DNA of 12,808 nt from NCBI GenBank assembly GCA_903923345.1, contig CAIXXI010000541.1:1-12808 (forward strand), given 5' to 3'. The translations under genes and the position numbers were made by a program. Below the pieces are notes generated by a model. That model was not told the DNA's origin. It was given only the letters and a program-made list of their open reading frames with translations, and ran no database searches. The DNA comes from an uncultured Burkholderiales bacterium (lineage in GTDB: Bacteria > Pseudomonadota > Gammaproteobacteria > Burkholderiales > Burkholderiaceae_E). Shown one piece after another: positions 5,765 through 12,808 of this stretch. Positions within the stretch are counted from its first letter, which is position 1. Each line of letters begins with the position of its first letter.

Positions 5765-7492
5765 ATGGCACTGTTCGGGGTACATCGGATGATTCGCATC
5801 TCGCTGGTGTCGGGTGCGCTGTGCGCGCTGCCCTTGCTGGCCGGCGCGCAGCCTGCACAGACGATCTACACCGGCGGTGACATCCTGACCATGGAGGGCG
5901 CCACACCACGTTATGCGCAGGCGCTGGCGGTGCGCGACGGGCGCATCGTGCGGGTGGGCAGCCGGTCTGACGTCATGACGCTCAAGGGTGCGCAGACCCA
6001 GGTGGTTGAGCTGAGAGGCCGCACCCTCATCCCCGGCTTCGTCGATTCGCACAGCCATTTGTCCGACTACGCAGGCTCGCTCGAGCAGGGCAATCTGAAC
6101 CCGCCACCGATCGGCAAGGTCGAGCGAATCGCTGACATCATCACCGAGATGAAGGCGCTCAAGGCGCGCCTGAATGCGCCGGCCGGCACGCTGCTGGTCG
6201 GCTCGGGCTATGACCAGGACCTGCTGGCGGAAAAGCGTCATCCGACGGCGGCAGATCTGGATGCCGCCTTTCCCGACGAGCCCGTGGTGCTGCGTCACGC
6301 ATCCGGCCACATGCTGGTGGCCAATACTGCAGCGATGAAATCGGTGGGGATCAGCGCCGCCACTCCTGACCCCGAGGGCGGGACCATCCTGCGCAAGCCT
6401 GGCTCGAAAGAGCCTGAAGGCCTGATGCAGGAAATGGCGATGCAAGCCTTCATGCCGATGCTGACCGCACCGCGCCCCATCGAAAAAGAATTCGAGCTGC
6501 TCAAGCGTGCGCAGCAGCACTACGCCCAATTCGGGGTCACGACCGCAGCCGATCACCTGATCATGGAAGACCGGCTGCCGGTCATGGAAGAAGCCATCCG
6601 GAACAAGCAGTTCTTCATCGATGTGGTGGCCGCACCCGCCTTCATCTACGCGAACAAGGTGGTCGGCACCGGGCGCATCCGCTGGGGTGAATACGACAAC
6701 CACCTGAAGTGGGGCGGGCTGAAAATCGCGGTGGACGGTTCACCGCAAGGCAAGACCGCCTTTGTGTCACAGACCTATCTCACGCCCGTGCCCGGTTGCG
6801 AAAAAGACTGCAAGGGCTTTCCGAACCTGAACCAGAAACAGGTGGATGGTCTGCTTCAGCTCGCCTACAAGAACGGGGTGCAGATCTACTCTCATGCCAA
6901 CGGCGATGCCGCGGTCGACATGATGATCCGCGGCCACGAACAGGCGGTGGCTGCCGTCGGTGGCCCGAAAAAGGACCATCGCACACTGATCATCCACTCG
7001 CAGATCATCCGGCCCGATCAGCTCGATGCGTACAAGCGGCTGGGTCTGCTGCCGACGTTTTTCTCGGCGCACACCCACTACTGGGGCGACGTGCACCTGG
7101 CCAATCTGGGTGCGCAGCGAGCCGGGTTCATCAGTCCCCTGGCCAGCGCAAACAGGAAGGGCGTGATTCACGGCAATCACACCGACACCATCGTCACACC
7201 CATCGATCAGATGGCCCTGCTCTGGACGGCGGTGAACCGGGTCTCGCGAACCGGGCAGGTGGTGGGGGCCTCGGAGCGGGTCTCGCCCTATCAGGGACTC
7301 AAGGCCCAGACGGCCAACGGGGCCTACCTGTACTTTGAAGAAAAGACCAAGGGCACGCTGTCTCCGGGCAAGCTGGCCGATCTGGTGATCCTGGATCGCA
7401 ATCCGCTGAAGGTGCCCCCGGCATCGATCCGGGACATCAAGGTACTGGAGACGATCAAGGAAGGGCAGACGGTGTTCAGGGCCGGCAGCTGA
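5765..7492 (+). CDS. Secreted amidohydrolase, family 3 (YtcJ-like)
   Basis: A 575-residue metal-dependent hydrolase of the amidohydrolase superfamily. The N-terminal segment MIRISLVSGALCALPLLAGA followed by QPAQ looks like a Sec signal peptide, so the enzyme probably acts in the periplasm. Motifs in order: a beta-sandwich start (TIYTGGDILTM), GFVDSHSHL with metal-binding H96 and H98, VDGS near 324, SHANGD (H377), IHSQ (H411), GNHTDT (H472, D474) and the closing GKLADLVILDRNPL. The start at 5765 is chosen because GGAG (5754-5757) lies 7 nt before it; ATGs at 5732, 5747 and 5789 are alternatives. The substrate cannot be named: this family covers N-acyl amino acid, amide and imide hydrolases. 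It is convergent with the Bug receptor gene 36 nt away. Confidence 0.88.
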   Translation: MALFGVHRMIRISLVSGALCALPLLAGAQPAQTIYTGGDILTMEGATPRYAQALAVRDGRIVRVGSRSDVMTLKGAQTQVVELRGRTLIPGFVDSHSHLSDYAGSLEQGNLNPPPIGKVERIADIITEMKALKARLNAPAGTLLVGSGYDQDLLAEKRHPTAADLDAAFPDEPVVLRHASGHMLVANTAAMKSVGISAATPDPEGGTILRKPGSKEPEGLMQEMAMQAFMPMLTAPRPIEKEFELLKRAQQHYAQFGVTTAADHLIMEDRLPVMEEAIRNKQFFIDVVAAPAFIYANKVVGTGRIRWGEYDNHLKWGGLKIAVDGSPQGKTAFVSQTYLTPVPGCEKDCKGFPNLNQKQVDGLLQLAYKNGVQIYSHANGDAAVDMMIRGHEQAVAAVGGPKKDHRTLIIHSQIIRPDQLDAYKRLGLLPTFFSAHTHYWGDVHLANLGAQRAGFISPLASANRKGVIHGNHTDTIVTPIDQMALLWTAVNRVSRTGQVVGASERVSPYQGLKAQTANGAYLYFEEKTKGTLSPGKLADLVILDRNPLKVPPASIRDIKVLETIKEGQTVFRAGS

Positions 7493-7528
7493 CCGAACCG
7501 GCGCGGCGTCCGTTGATTCGTTCGACGC

Positions 7529-8512
7529 TCACTCGGCCTTCACGCCCGCCGTCCGGACCACCTGCGCCCAGCGCTCGACGTCTTCGCGCACGAACACCCC
7601 GAAGGCCTCGCCGCTGCGCGCATTTGCGCTCATGCCGCTCTTTTTCAGGGTGTCGATGACGGTCGATTGCTTCATCGCTGATGCAGTCGCCTCGCGCAAT
7701 CGGGCCAGGGTCGCGGGCGCAATCCCCGCCGGCGCGAACAACGCGAGCCAGGCATCGGCCTCGACGCCAGGCACGCCGGCTTGTGCCAGCGTGGGCAAAT
7801 CGGGCAGAAACGGCGACCGATTGGGAGAGGCCACCGCGATGGCCCGAAGCCGCCCCGACTGAATCGCCTGCAGCACGGTCGGCGTGGTTGCAAAGCTCAG
7901 GTTGACATGATGGCCGAGCAGGTCATTGAGCAGGGGCGCAGAGCCTTTGTAGGGCACATGCGCGATGTCGGCGCCGGTGCGCGACTTGAACAACTCAAGC
8001 GCCAGATGCGAGGCCGAGCCCGGGCCGGTGGATCCCGCGGTCAATTTGCCGGGCTCCTTGCGGGCCAGCGCGACCAGCTCGGAGGCGCTGCGCACCGGAA
8101 CCTCGTTGCCGACCACCACCAGATGCTGAAGATCGGCCAGGCCGGCGATCGCGACGAAATCCTTGATCGGGTCATAACCGCCGCCCTGGGGCAGCAAGGA
8201 AATATTGGTTGCATGGGTCTGGTTGGTGCCGAAAACCAGCGTGTGGCCATCGGGGGCGGACTGAGCGACGCGGCGGGTTCCGATGGCGCCGGCGCCCCCC
8301 GGAACGTTTTCGATGATCACCGATTGGCCGAGGTCGCGGGTCAGCTCCACAGCCAGTGTGCGGGCCAGGATGTCGGTCGGGCCGCCTGCTGGATAGGGCA
8401 CGACGAGGGAGATCGGTCGGGCTGGCGTCCAGGTGCTTTGCGCCTGAGCCGGTGCTGCGATCACTGGCAGGGCCAGTGCGGTCGCTTTCAGGAGTTGACG
8501 TCGGTGATTCAT
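7529..8512 (-). CDS. Bug-family periplasmic solute-binding protein (TctC-like)
   Basis: A 327-residue receptor of the Bug/TctC family, which binds small organic acids or similar solutes in the periplasm for tripartite tricarboxylate (TTT) transporters or sensing. The N-terminus MNHRRQLLKATALALPVIAAPAQA has a twin-arginine-like RRQLLK motif and an AQA cleavage site near residue 24. Family blocks present are VPYPAGGPTDILAR (38-51, with D47 in the ligand loop), ENVPGGAGAIGTRRVAQSAPDGHT and HVPYKGSAP. No TctA or TctB membrane genes are adjacent, so it is an orphan receptor, as most Bug proteins are. Only weak Shine-Dalgarno bases precede the ATG. The ligand is unknown; the convergent amidohydrolase may or may not be functionally linked. 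Confidence 0.92.
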   Translation of the reverse strand: MNHRRQLLKATALALPVIAAPAQAQSTWTPARPISLVVPYPAGGPTDILARTLAVELTRDLGQSVIIENVPGGAGAIGTRRVAQSAPDGHTLVFGTNQTHATNISLLPQGGGYDPIKDFVAIAGLADLQHLVVVGNEVPVRSASELVALARKEPGKLTAGSTGPGSASHLALELFKSRTGADIAHVPYKGSAPLLNDLLGHHVNLSFATTPTVLQAIQSGRLRAIAVASPNRSPFLPDLPTLAQAGVPGVEADAWLALFAPAGIAPATLARLREATASAMKQSTVIDTLKKSGMSANARSGEAFGVFVREDVERWAQVVRTAGVKAE

Positions 8513-8597
8513 GGGTCTCGGTGGCTTGCTCTGGAAGTGACGCAGCAGCTTACCCGAGCCCCCGCACGCCGGCAGCAGGCGGGCGCATGGGCTGTTC

Positions 8598-8603
8598 TAT
8601 GAT
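8598..8603 (+). promoter_or_regulatory. Possible -10 box for the CPVC protein gene
   Basis: TATGAT matches the -10 consensus at five of six positions and lies 31 nt before the start codon, in the spacer shared with the divergent receptor gene. No convincing -35 hexamer is found 16-18 nt upstream, so this is only suggestive. Confidence 0.25.
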
Positions 8604-8634
8604 CTGAAGACTCGAATCAGGCAGGAAGTAGGCC

Positions 8635-9753
8635 ATGACAGCACTCAAACGAATCGAAGCGGCCCGCCAGGCGCTGCGCCGGATAGCGCGCCGTGCGATC
8701 GTGGCAGCCGGCTGTGCGGCTGCCGTCTTCGCGTCGACTGCACAGGCCTGCCCGGTCTGTGCGCCATCGAATGCCCTCACACCGGCGCAGGTGCTGATTA
8801 ACGCGGACCGCGCGGTGCTGGTGCGGCCCGAATCGGGCACAGGCGGGGTTCGAGTCGAATCGATCATCAAGGGCAGCGGCACGCCGGGCGAGCTTCTGGA
8901 CCTGAAGGTCCAACGCGCCGATGGCGCCCGGGTTCAGGCGGATCGGCCGATCCTGATGGTTCGCGACGAATTGAGCCGAAACTGGTCCGTTCTGGGCGAT
9001 GTGGATGCCTCGTCCGCGCCGCTGCTGCGCGGTTTTTCGCAACTCAAGCGCAGCGCCGAAATGTCACCCGCCGACTGGCAGGAGCGGGTCGGGCGATTCG
9101 TGCCCTTGCTCGAACATCCCGAGCCGCTGGTGGCCGAAACCGCCTACGGTGAAGTCGCCCGATCGCCCTATGCTGCGATGCGAGCCAACCGCAAGGCTCT
9201 CGATGCGACTCGGCTGGCGCGCTGGACCGACGCACCTGAACTGGCATCGCGCAGGCCTCTTTACCTGCTGCTGCTGGGCCTGGCCGGCGGGCCGGCCGAT
9301 GCGCAACGCATCGAGCAGCAGTTGGCGACTCGCGCGCCCACTGCCGACCGCAGCGACCTGCCGGCCCTGGTGGCGGCTGACATCGAGTTGCGCGGACCCT
9401 CGCGCCTGGCGGCGATCGAATCGCAGTGGCTGTTGAACCCCAACCGGTCGGTCGCAGACATCCAGTCGGTGCTGGTCGCCCTGTCGGTTCATGGCACGGA
9501 TGCGGGCACCGTGCCTCGCGAGCGGATCATTGAGACCTACCTGCGCTTCATCAAGGCCCGCCCGCCTCTGGGCGGGCTCGTGGCTCAGGACCTGGCGAGC
9601 TGGCAGGTCTGGGATGCCACGCCGATGTACATCGCATCGATCGACAATCCGCAGGCGCCGATCGCATCGCGCGTGGCCATGGCGAACTACCTGCGGGTCA
9701 GCCCGCATCCGCAGGCGCGGGCTGCGGTCGAGCAGGCCACCCGGATTCGCTGA
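8635..9753 (+). CDS. Secreted CPVC protein of unknown function, HEAT-like
   Basis: A 372-residue exported protein that I cannot assign a function. The N-terminus is arginine-rich (RRIARR at 15-20), then a hydrophobic stretch and a signal-peptidase site AQA before C39, so the mature protein may begin CPVC (C39, C42). The only other cysteine lies inside the signal peptide. Residues 50-110 look like a small beta-rich domain. The rest is helical with HEAT-like character, for example LEHPEPLVAETAYGEVARSPY, RRPLYLLLLGLAGG and VALSVHGT. This layout resembles, from memory, uncharacterised ACPFC-type exported proteins common in Planctomycetes. A lipoprotein is less likely because the lipobox is poor (AQAC). 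AGGAAG (about 8621-8626) precedes the ATG. It abuts the chemoreceptor gene tail to tail. Confidence 0.75.
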   Translation: MTALKRIEAARQALRRIARRAIVAAGCAAAVFASTAQACPVCAPSNALTPAQVLINADRAVLVRPESGTGGVRVESIIKGSGTPGELLDLKVQRADGARVQADRPILMVRDELSRNWSVLGDVDASSAPLLRGFSQLKRSAEMSPADWQERVGRFVPLLEHPEPLVAETAYGEVARSPYAAMRANRKALDATRLARWTDAPELASRRPLYLLLLGLAGGPADAQRIEQQLATRAPTADRSDLPALVAADIELRGPSRLAAIESQWLLNPNRSVADIQSVLVALSVHGTDAGTVPRERIIETYLRFIKARPPLGGLVAQDLASWQVWDATPMYIASIDNPQAPIASRVAMANYLRVSPHPQARAAVEQATRIR

Positions 9754-11226
9754 TCAGCCGCGGGCCAGCTCGAACTGGCTGACTGCGCGGGCCAGCCGCT
9801 CGGCCTGATCCTTCAGGCTGATCGCCGCCGCCGCGCTTTGCTCAACGAGCGCCGCATTCTGCTGGGTCATGCCGTCGAGCTCGCCCACCGATTCATTCAC
9901 CAGACCGACGCCGGCACTCTGTTCATGGGCAGCCCGGCTGATTTCGCCAATCAGGGTGCCGGTCTCGCGCACCGACTCGACGATGCGCTGCATGGTGGCG
10001 CCCGCCTCGCCCACCAGGCGCGTGCCCTGCTCGACCCGGCCCACCGACTCCTCGATCAGGGTCTTGATCTCGTGCGCTGCGTCGGTGCTGCGCTTGGCCA
10101 GTGTGCGCACTTCGGCTGCAACCACTGCAAAGCCGCGGCCTTGTTCGCCGGCCCGTGCGGCCTCGACCGCCGCGTTCAGGGCCAGGATATTGGTCTGAAA
10201 GGCGATGCCATCGATCACGCCGATGATGTCGCCGATCTTGTGACTGCTGTGGGCAATTTCGCCCATGGTCGCCACCACCTGCTCGACCGCCTGCCCCCCT
10301 CGGGAAGCGACCTCCGAGGCTGCAATCGAGATCTGTTCGGCGCGCCCGGCGTGGTCGGCGGTCTGCCTGACGGTGGCCGCCAGCTCTTCCATCGACGAAG
10401 CGGTCTTTTGCAGATTGGCCGCGGTCTGCTCGGTGCGCTCGGAGAGATCGGCGTTGCCCTGCGCGATCTCACCGGAAGCGGTTCGAACCGACTCAGAGGT
10501 CAGGGACACTTCCCGCAGGACGCTGCCAATGCGCTCCAGGGCGCCGTGCAGGGCACGCCCCAACGAGGTGTCAACCCTCACCTGTGACAGATCGAGTCGG
10601 ACCCGGTCATCGGCACCGCGCATCGACTCGGTGACGCGAGCCAGTTCGGCGCCGAGTCGGGCATCGTTTTCGAGGTTGACCGCCATGGTGATCTGCAGAA
10701 CAGCCTGCACCACCACATAGGCTGCGTGCAGCGCCACGACCGTCCAGGCCGGCTCGGCAAAACAGATCGTGCTCCAGCCCATCTGTTGCAGGGCATTGAA
10801 GAGGACATGGTGAATCGCGATGGTCGCGGCCGCCACGACGATCGGCTTCCAGTCGCGGTAGGCAAGCAGAAAGGCCAGGCTCACGAAGACGCCGAAGTGC
10901 AGCTCGAGCATGCCGCGCCCGATCTGGATCTGCACAGCGGTGATGGCCATGAACGCGAAGGCCATGAACAGACGGGTGACCAGCGCGCCCGGTGCCAGGC
11001 TGACCAGCGCAGCGGCTGCTGCCAGCAAGGGCAGGCCTGCGCCCAGCGCCAGGCCGAGCGCATCGAAGTGCCAGCCCAGTGCGATCGCCGCGACCTCGCA
11101 GGTGGCCAGCACCGCCAGCAGCATGCGATCGGCGCGGGTGTACACCGCGACCATGGCATCGGTATCGGTCTTCAGGCCGGACACAGCGGACCGGGCGGGG
11201 AGTCGGGGCAGGATCGAGGCGTTCAT
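9754..11226 (-). CDS. Methyl-accepting chemotaxis protein with six-helix membrane sensor
   Basis: A 490-residue chemoreceptor. Instead of a periplasmic domain between two helices, the N-terminal half holds about six membrane segments (roughly 35-53, 58-77, 83-103, 108-122, 128-146, 160-183) with short loops. Histidines lie in or near them (H53, H110, H139, H140, H167), notably ELHFGVF and AIHHVLF. A coiled coil (about 190-490) follows, with the conserved signalling tip for CheA/CheW near 338-380 (DGIAFQTNILALNAAVEAARAG, then GRGFAVVA and EVRTLAKRS). There is no evident HAMP domain and no C-terminal CheR-binding pentapeptide. The start at 11226 has GGTGATC (11241-11235) 9-10 nt upstream, a strong Shine-Dalgarno match; the frame extends to a TTG at 11259. 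The ligand is unknown. Confidence 0.9.
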   Translation of the reverse strand: MNASILPRLPARSAVSGLKTDTDAMVAVYTRADRMLLAVLATCEVAAIALGWHFDALGLALGAGLPLLAAAAALVSLAPGALVTRLFMAFAFMAITAVQIQIGRGMLELHFGVFVSLAFLLAYRDWKPIVVAAATIAIHHVLFNALQQMGWSTICFAEPAWTVVALHAAYVVVQAVLQITMAVNLENDARLGAELARVTESMRGADDRVRLDLSQVRVDTSLGRALHGALERIGSVLREVSLTSESVRTASGEIAQGNADLSERTEQTAANLQKTASSMEELAATVRQTADHAGRAEQISIAASEVASRGGQAVEQVVATMGEIAHSSHKIGDIIGVIDGIAFQTNILALNAAVEAARAGEQGRGFAVVAAEVRTLAKRSTDAAHEIKTLIEESVGRVEQGTRLVGEAGATMQRIVESVRETGTLIGEISRAAHEQSAGVGLVNESVGELDGMTQQNAALVEQSAAAAISLKDQAERLARAVSQFELARG

Positions 11227-11331
11227 GAGCGGATGATCACCGCTGCGTGGGCCCTTCAATCGCCCGAACTGCGGCGCATCGGGCCGCTTGTTTACCGTGC
11301 AGTGCCGACCGATCCGATGGTCGAGGTCAGG
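11227..11331 (-). other. Spacer between acyl-CoA ligase and chemoreceptor genes
   Basis: About 105 nt separate the two minus-strand genes. Apart from the chemoreceptor ribosome binding site (11235-11241) I see no convincing promoter and no terminator. A TAAAC...CCGATGC pair (minus strand, about 11276-11296) recalls a flagellar sigma-28 promoter, but the spacing is wrong. The chemoreceptor may be read through from the ligase gene. Confidence 0.4.
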
Positions 11332-12808
11332 TCAATCGGGTTTGCGCACGACCAGGCCATCGACTGCCACCACCCGGTCAGTGGCCACGATCAGGGGATT
11401 GGCCTCGGCCTCGGCCACCGGTTGCCCGGGCAGCAGCGCCAGCCGCGAAAAAGACGCCACGGCTCGGGCCAGAGCATCCAGGTCGCCGCGCGGCAAGCCG
11501 CGCCAGCCCCGGATCGGTGCAAGACCTTTGACTTCGTCGATCATCTCTCGGGCCATGGCCACATCCACCGGTGCGACGCGAATCGATGCATCCCGATAGA
11601 CCTCGGCCAGTCGACCGCCCACGCCCAGGGTCACGATCGGACCCAGCAGCACATCGTGCCGATAACCCAGCAGCACCTCACCCAGGCCACGCACCATCTC
11701 CTGCAACAGCACGCCTTCGATGTGCGCCTGCGGCGCGTGTTTGAGCGCACTTGCGCGCATCGACTGGATGGCCTGATCGAGTCCAGCCTCATCGGTCAGC
11801 CCGAGGCTGACAGCGCCGGCCTCGGTCTTGTGCGGCAAATCGGCGCTCACCAGCTTGGCAGCCACCGGCCACGCAAGCGGATGCGCCCAAGGGGCCTGCC
11901 TGAGCACGGCGCGCTGCACCGTGGGCACACCAAGGGCATCGAACACCGCAAGTGATCTGACCTCATCCAGCACCGGCGGCGTTGCACCATGCAGCAGCGA
12001 TGCGATGGCATCGGCATCGGCCGAGGGCAGCCTTGAATCGGGTTGTACCGGTGCCTGCCAGTGCAGACAGGCCGCCAGGGCATCGGCACAGGCCTCGGGG
12101 GTTCGGAAGGCCGCGATGCCATGGCCGGCCAGCAGGGTGAGGGATTCCTGGGCGTGGGGCGCCAGAAACGCTGCGAAGGGCTTGCCCCAGACCTGCTCTG
12201 CGTTGACCCGGACCATCGGTTCGACCGCCAGTGCCGGCTGGAATTGCGCAGATGAGCCTGCCACCGCCAGCACCGCGTCGCAGAAATCCGCCTGCATCAG
12301 GCCGCGCAACACCGCGGCGTATTTGGCGGGTGTGGCGGCCAGCGTGAGGTCGATGATCGGGGCGGCCCGCAAGGCGATGCCCTGACTGGCCATGTGATCG
12401 ATGAAGGCCGGTGTCGGGACGGCGGCATCGACACCCAGCATACCGAGCCGATCAACGACCATCGCAGCCCCGCCGCCGGTGGTGCTCACCACCGCCACAC
12501 GCGGCCTGGGCCGCCCGGGCAGGGGTGCCGATGGGCGAACACCGCGCAACAGCGGCGCGATCTCGAGCAGGGTCTCGATCTGCTCGACCCGCACGATGCC
12601 GTGGGCGCGGAAAAACGCATCGAAGGCCGCATCTTCACCGGCGATCGCGCCGGTGTGCGAGACCGCAAGTTGTGCGCCCACCTCGGAGCGCCCGAGCTTG
12701 TAGACGACGATCACCTTGCCGGCGCTGTGGGCGGCCCGCGCAGCCGCGGCCAGCCGGGGTGCATCGCGCAGGGTCTCGAGGAACAGCGCGATCACATCGG
12801 TGTGCGGG
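11332..12808 (-). CDS. ADP-forming acyl-CoA ligase family protein, N-terminus cut by window
   Basis: The frame is open to the window edge, so the gene starts outside; the N-terminal CoA-binding domain is missing. The visible 491 residues contain the ligase-CoA domains, with the probable phosphorylated histidine in VSHTGAIAGE (H51 of the fragment, codon 12655-12657) and a TTGGGAAM loop. A C-terminal ATP-grasp domain follows, with AAKLVSADLPHKTEAGAV, LGVGGRLAEVYRD and EANPLIV. These enzymes make or cleave acyl-CoA through a phosphohistidine, coupled to ADP/ATP. The gene ends without a C-terminal GNAT domain, unlike Pat-type protein acetyltransferases. A GTG at 12793-12795 is internal. The acyl substrate is unknown. 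A link with phenylacetyl-CoA formation is conceivable but unsupported, as that step normally uses AMP-forming PaaK. Confidence 0.88.
   Translation of the reverse strand, partial: PHTDVIALFLETLRDAPRLAAAARAAHSAGKVIVVYKLGRSEVGAQLAVSHTGAIAGEDAAFDAFFRAHGIVRVEQIETLLEIAPLLRGVRPSAPLPGRPRPRVAVVSTTGGGAAMVVDRLGMLGVDAAVPTPAFIDHMASQGIALRAAPIIDLTLAATPAKYAAVLRGLMQADFCDAVLAVAGSSAQFQPALAVEPMVRVNAEQVWGKPFAAFLAPHAQESLTLLAGHGIAAFRTPEACADALAACLHWQAPVQPDSRLPSADADAIASLLHGATPPVLDEVRSLAVFDALGVPTVQRAVLRQAPWAHPLAWPVAAKLVSADLPHKTEAGAVSLGLTDEAGLDQAIQSMRASALKHAPQAHIEGVLLQEMVRGLGEVLLGYRHDVLLGPIVTLGVGGRLAEVYRDASIRVAPVDVAMAREMIDEVKGLAPIRGWRGLPRGDLDALARAVASFSRLALLPGQPVAEAEANPLIVATDRVVAVDGLVVRKPD

Noticed and set aside
5741..6703. 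Minus-strand open frame (320 codons) opposite the amidohydrolase.
   Set aside because: The plus strand carries clear amidohydrolase motifs; the antisense product has no recognisable features.
7506..7528. GCGTC...GACGC inverted repeat between the amidohydrolase and receptor genes as a bidirectional terminator.
   Set aside because: It has only five paired bases, a 13-nt loop and no T-run; too weak to call.
11276..11296. Flagellar sigma-28 promoter candidate (TAAAC...CCGATGC on the minus strand) before the chemoreceptor gene.
   Set aside because: The two elements are only about 7 nt apart instead of about 15, and the second is imperfect.
10726..11955. Plus-strand open frame (409 codons) across the chemoreceptor and ligase genes.
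   Set aside because: It spans two recognisable minus-strand genes and their spacer; its H/Q/R/G-rich product looks like no protein family.

Overview
The window is GC-rich chromosomal DNA, most likely from a betaproteobacterium of the Burkholderiales/Rhodocyclales type. This rests on a Tyr-Gly-Thr tRNA operon of the kind that usually precedes a tuf gene, a phenylacetate (paa) operon with a TetR-type regulator, a Bug-family periplasmic receptor and a KGG stress protein. No complete mobile element, CRISPR array or rRNA is present.

Layout. Positions 1-63 are an AT-rich edge. Positions 64-357 hold three tRNA genes on the minus strand (Tyr, Gly, Thr in transcription order), driven by a strong promoter at 370-398. 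A small KGG stress protein follows on the plus strand (556-867), with a hairpin and a sigma-54-like site upstream. After a spacer with a 21-bp palindrome comes the plus-strand operon paaA-paaB-paaC-paaD-paaE-paaR (1130-5626). It encodes the whole phenylacetyl-CoA epoxidase complex (A, B, C, E), its Fe-S maturation factor (D) and a TetR regulator. A 26-bp imperfect palindrome sits between the -35 and -10 of the paaA promoter and is the probable operator of that regulator. The other pathway genes (paaK, paaG, paaF, paaH, paaJ, paaZ) are not next to this operon.

Downstream are a secreted amidohydrolase (5765-7492, +), a Bug-type solute receptor (7529-8512, -), a secreted protein of unknown function beginning CPVC after its signal peptide (8635-9753, +), a six-helix membrane chemoreceptor (9754-11226, -) and the C-terminal part of an ADP-forming acyl-CoA ligase (11332 to the window end, -). 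These five do not form one operon: orientation alternates, and only the last two share a strand.

Most notable points: a tRNA-Thr gene whose acceptor stem does not pair properly and whose T-loop lacks U55, beside AT-rich DNA; a sigma-54-like element fused to a perfect hairpin before the KGG gene; the paa operator; the uncharacterised CPVC protein; and the histidine-bearing six-helix sensor of the chemoreceptor. I see no clear candidate for an entirely new multi-gene system.
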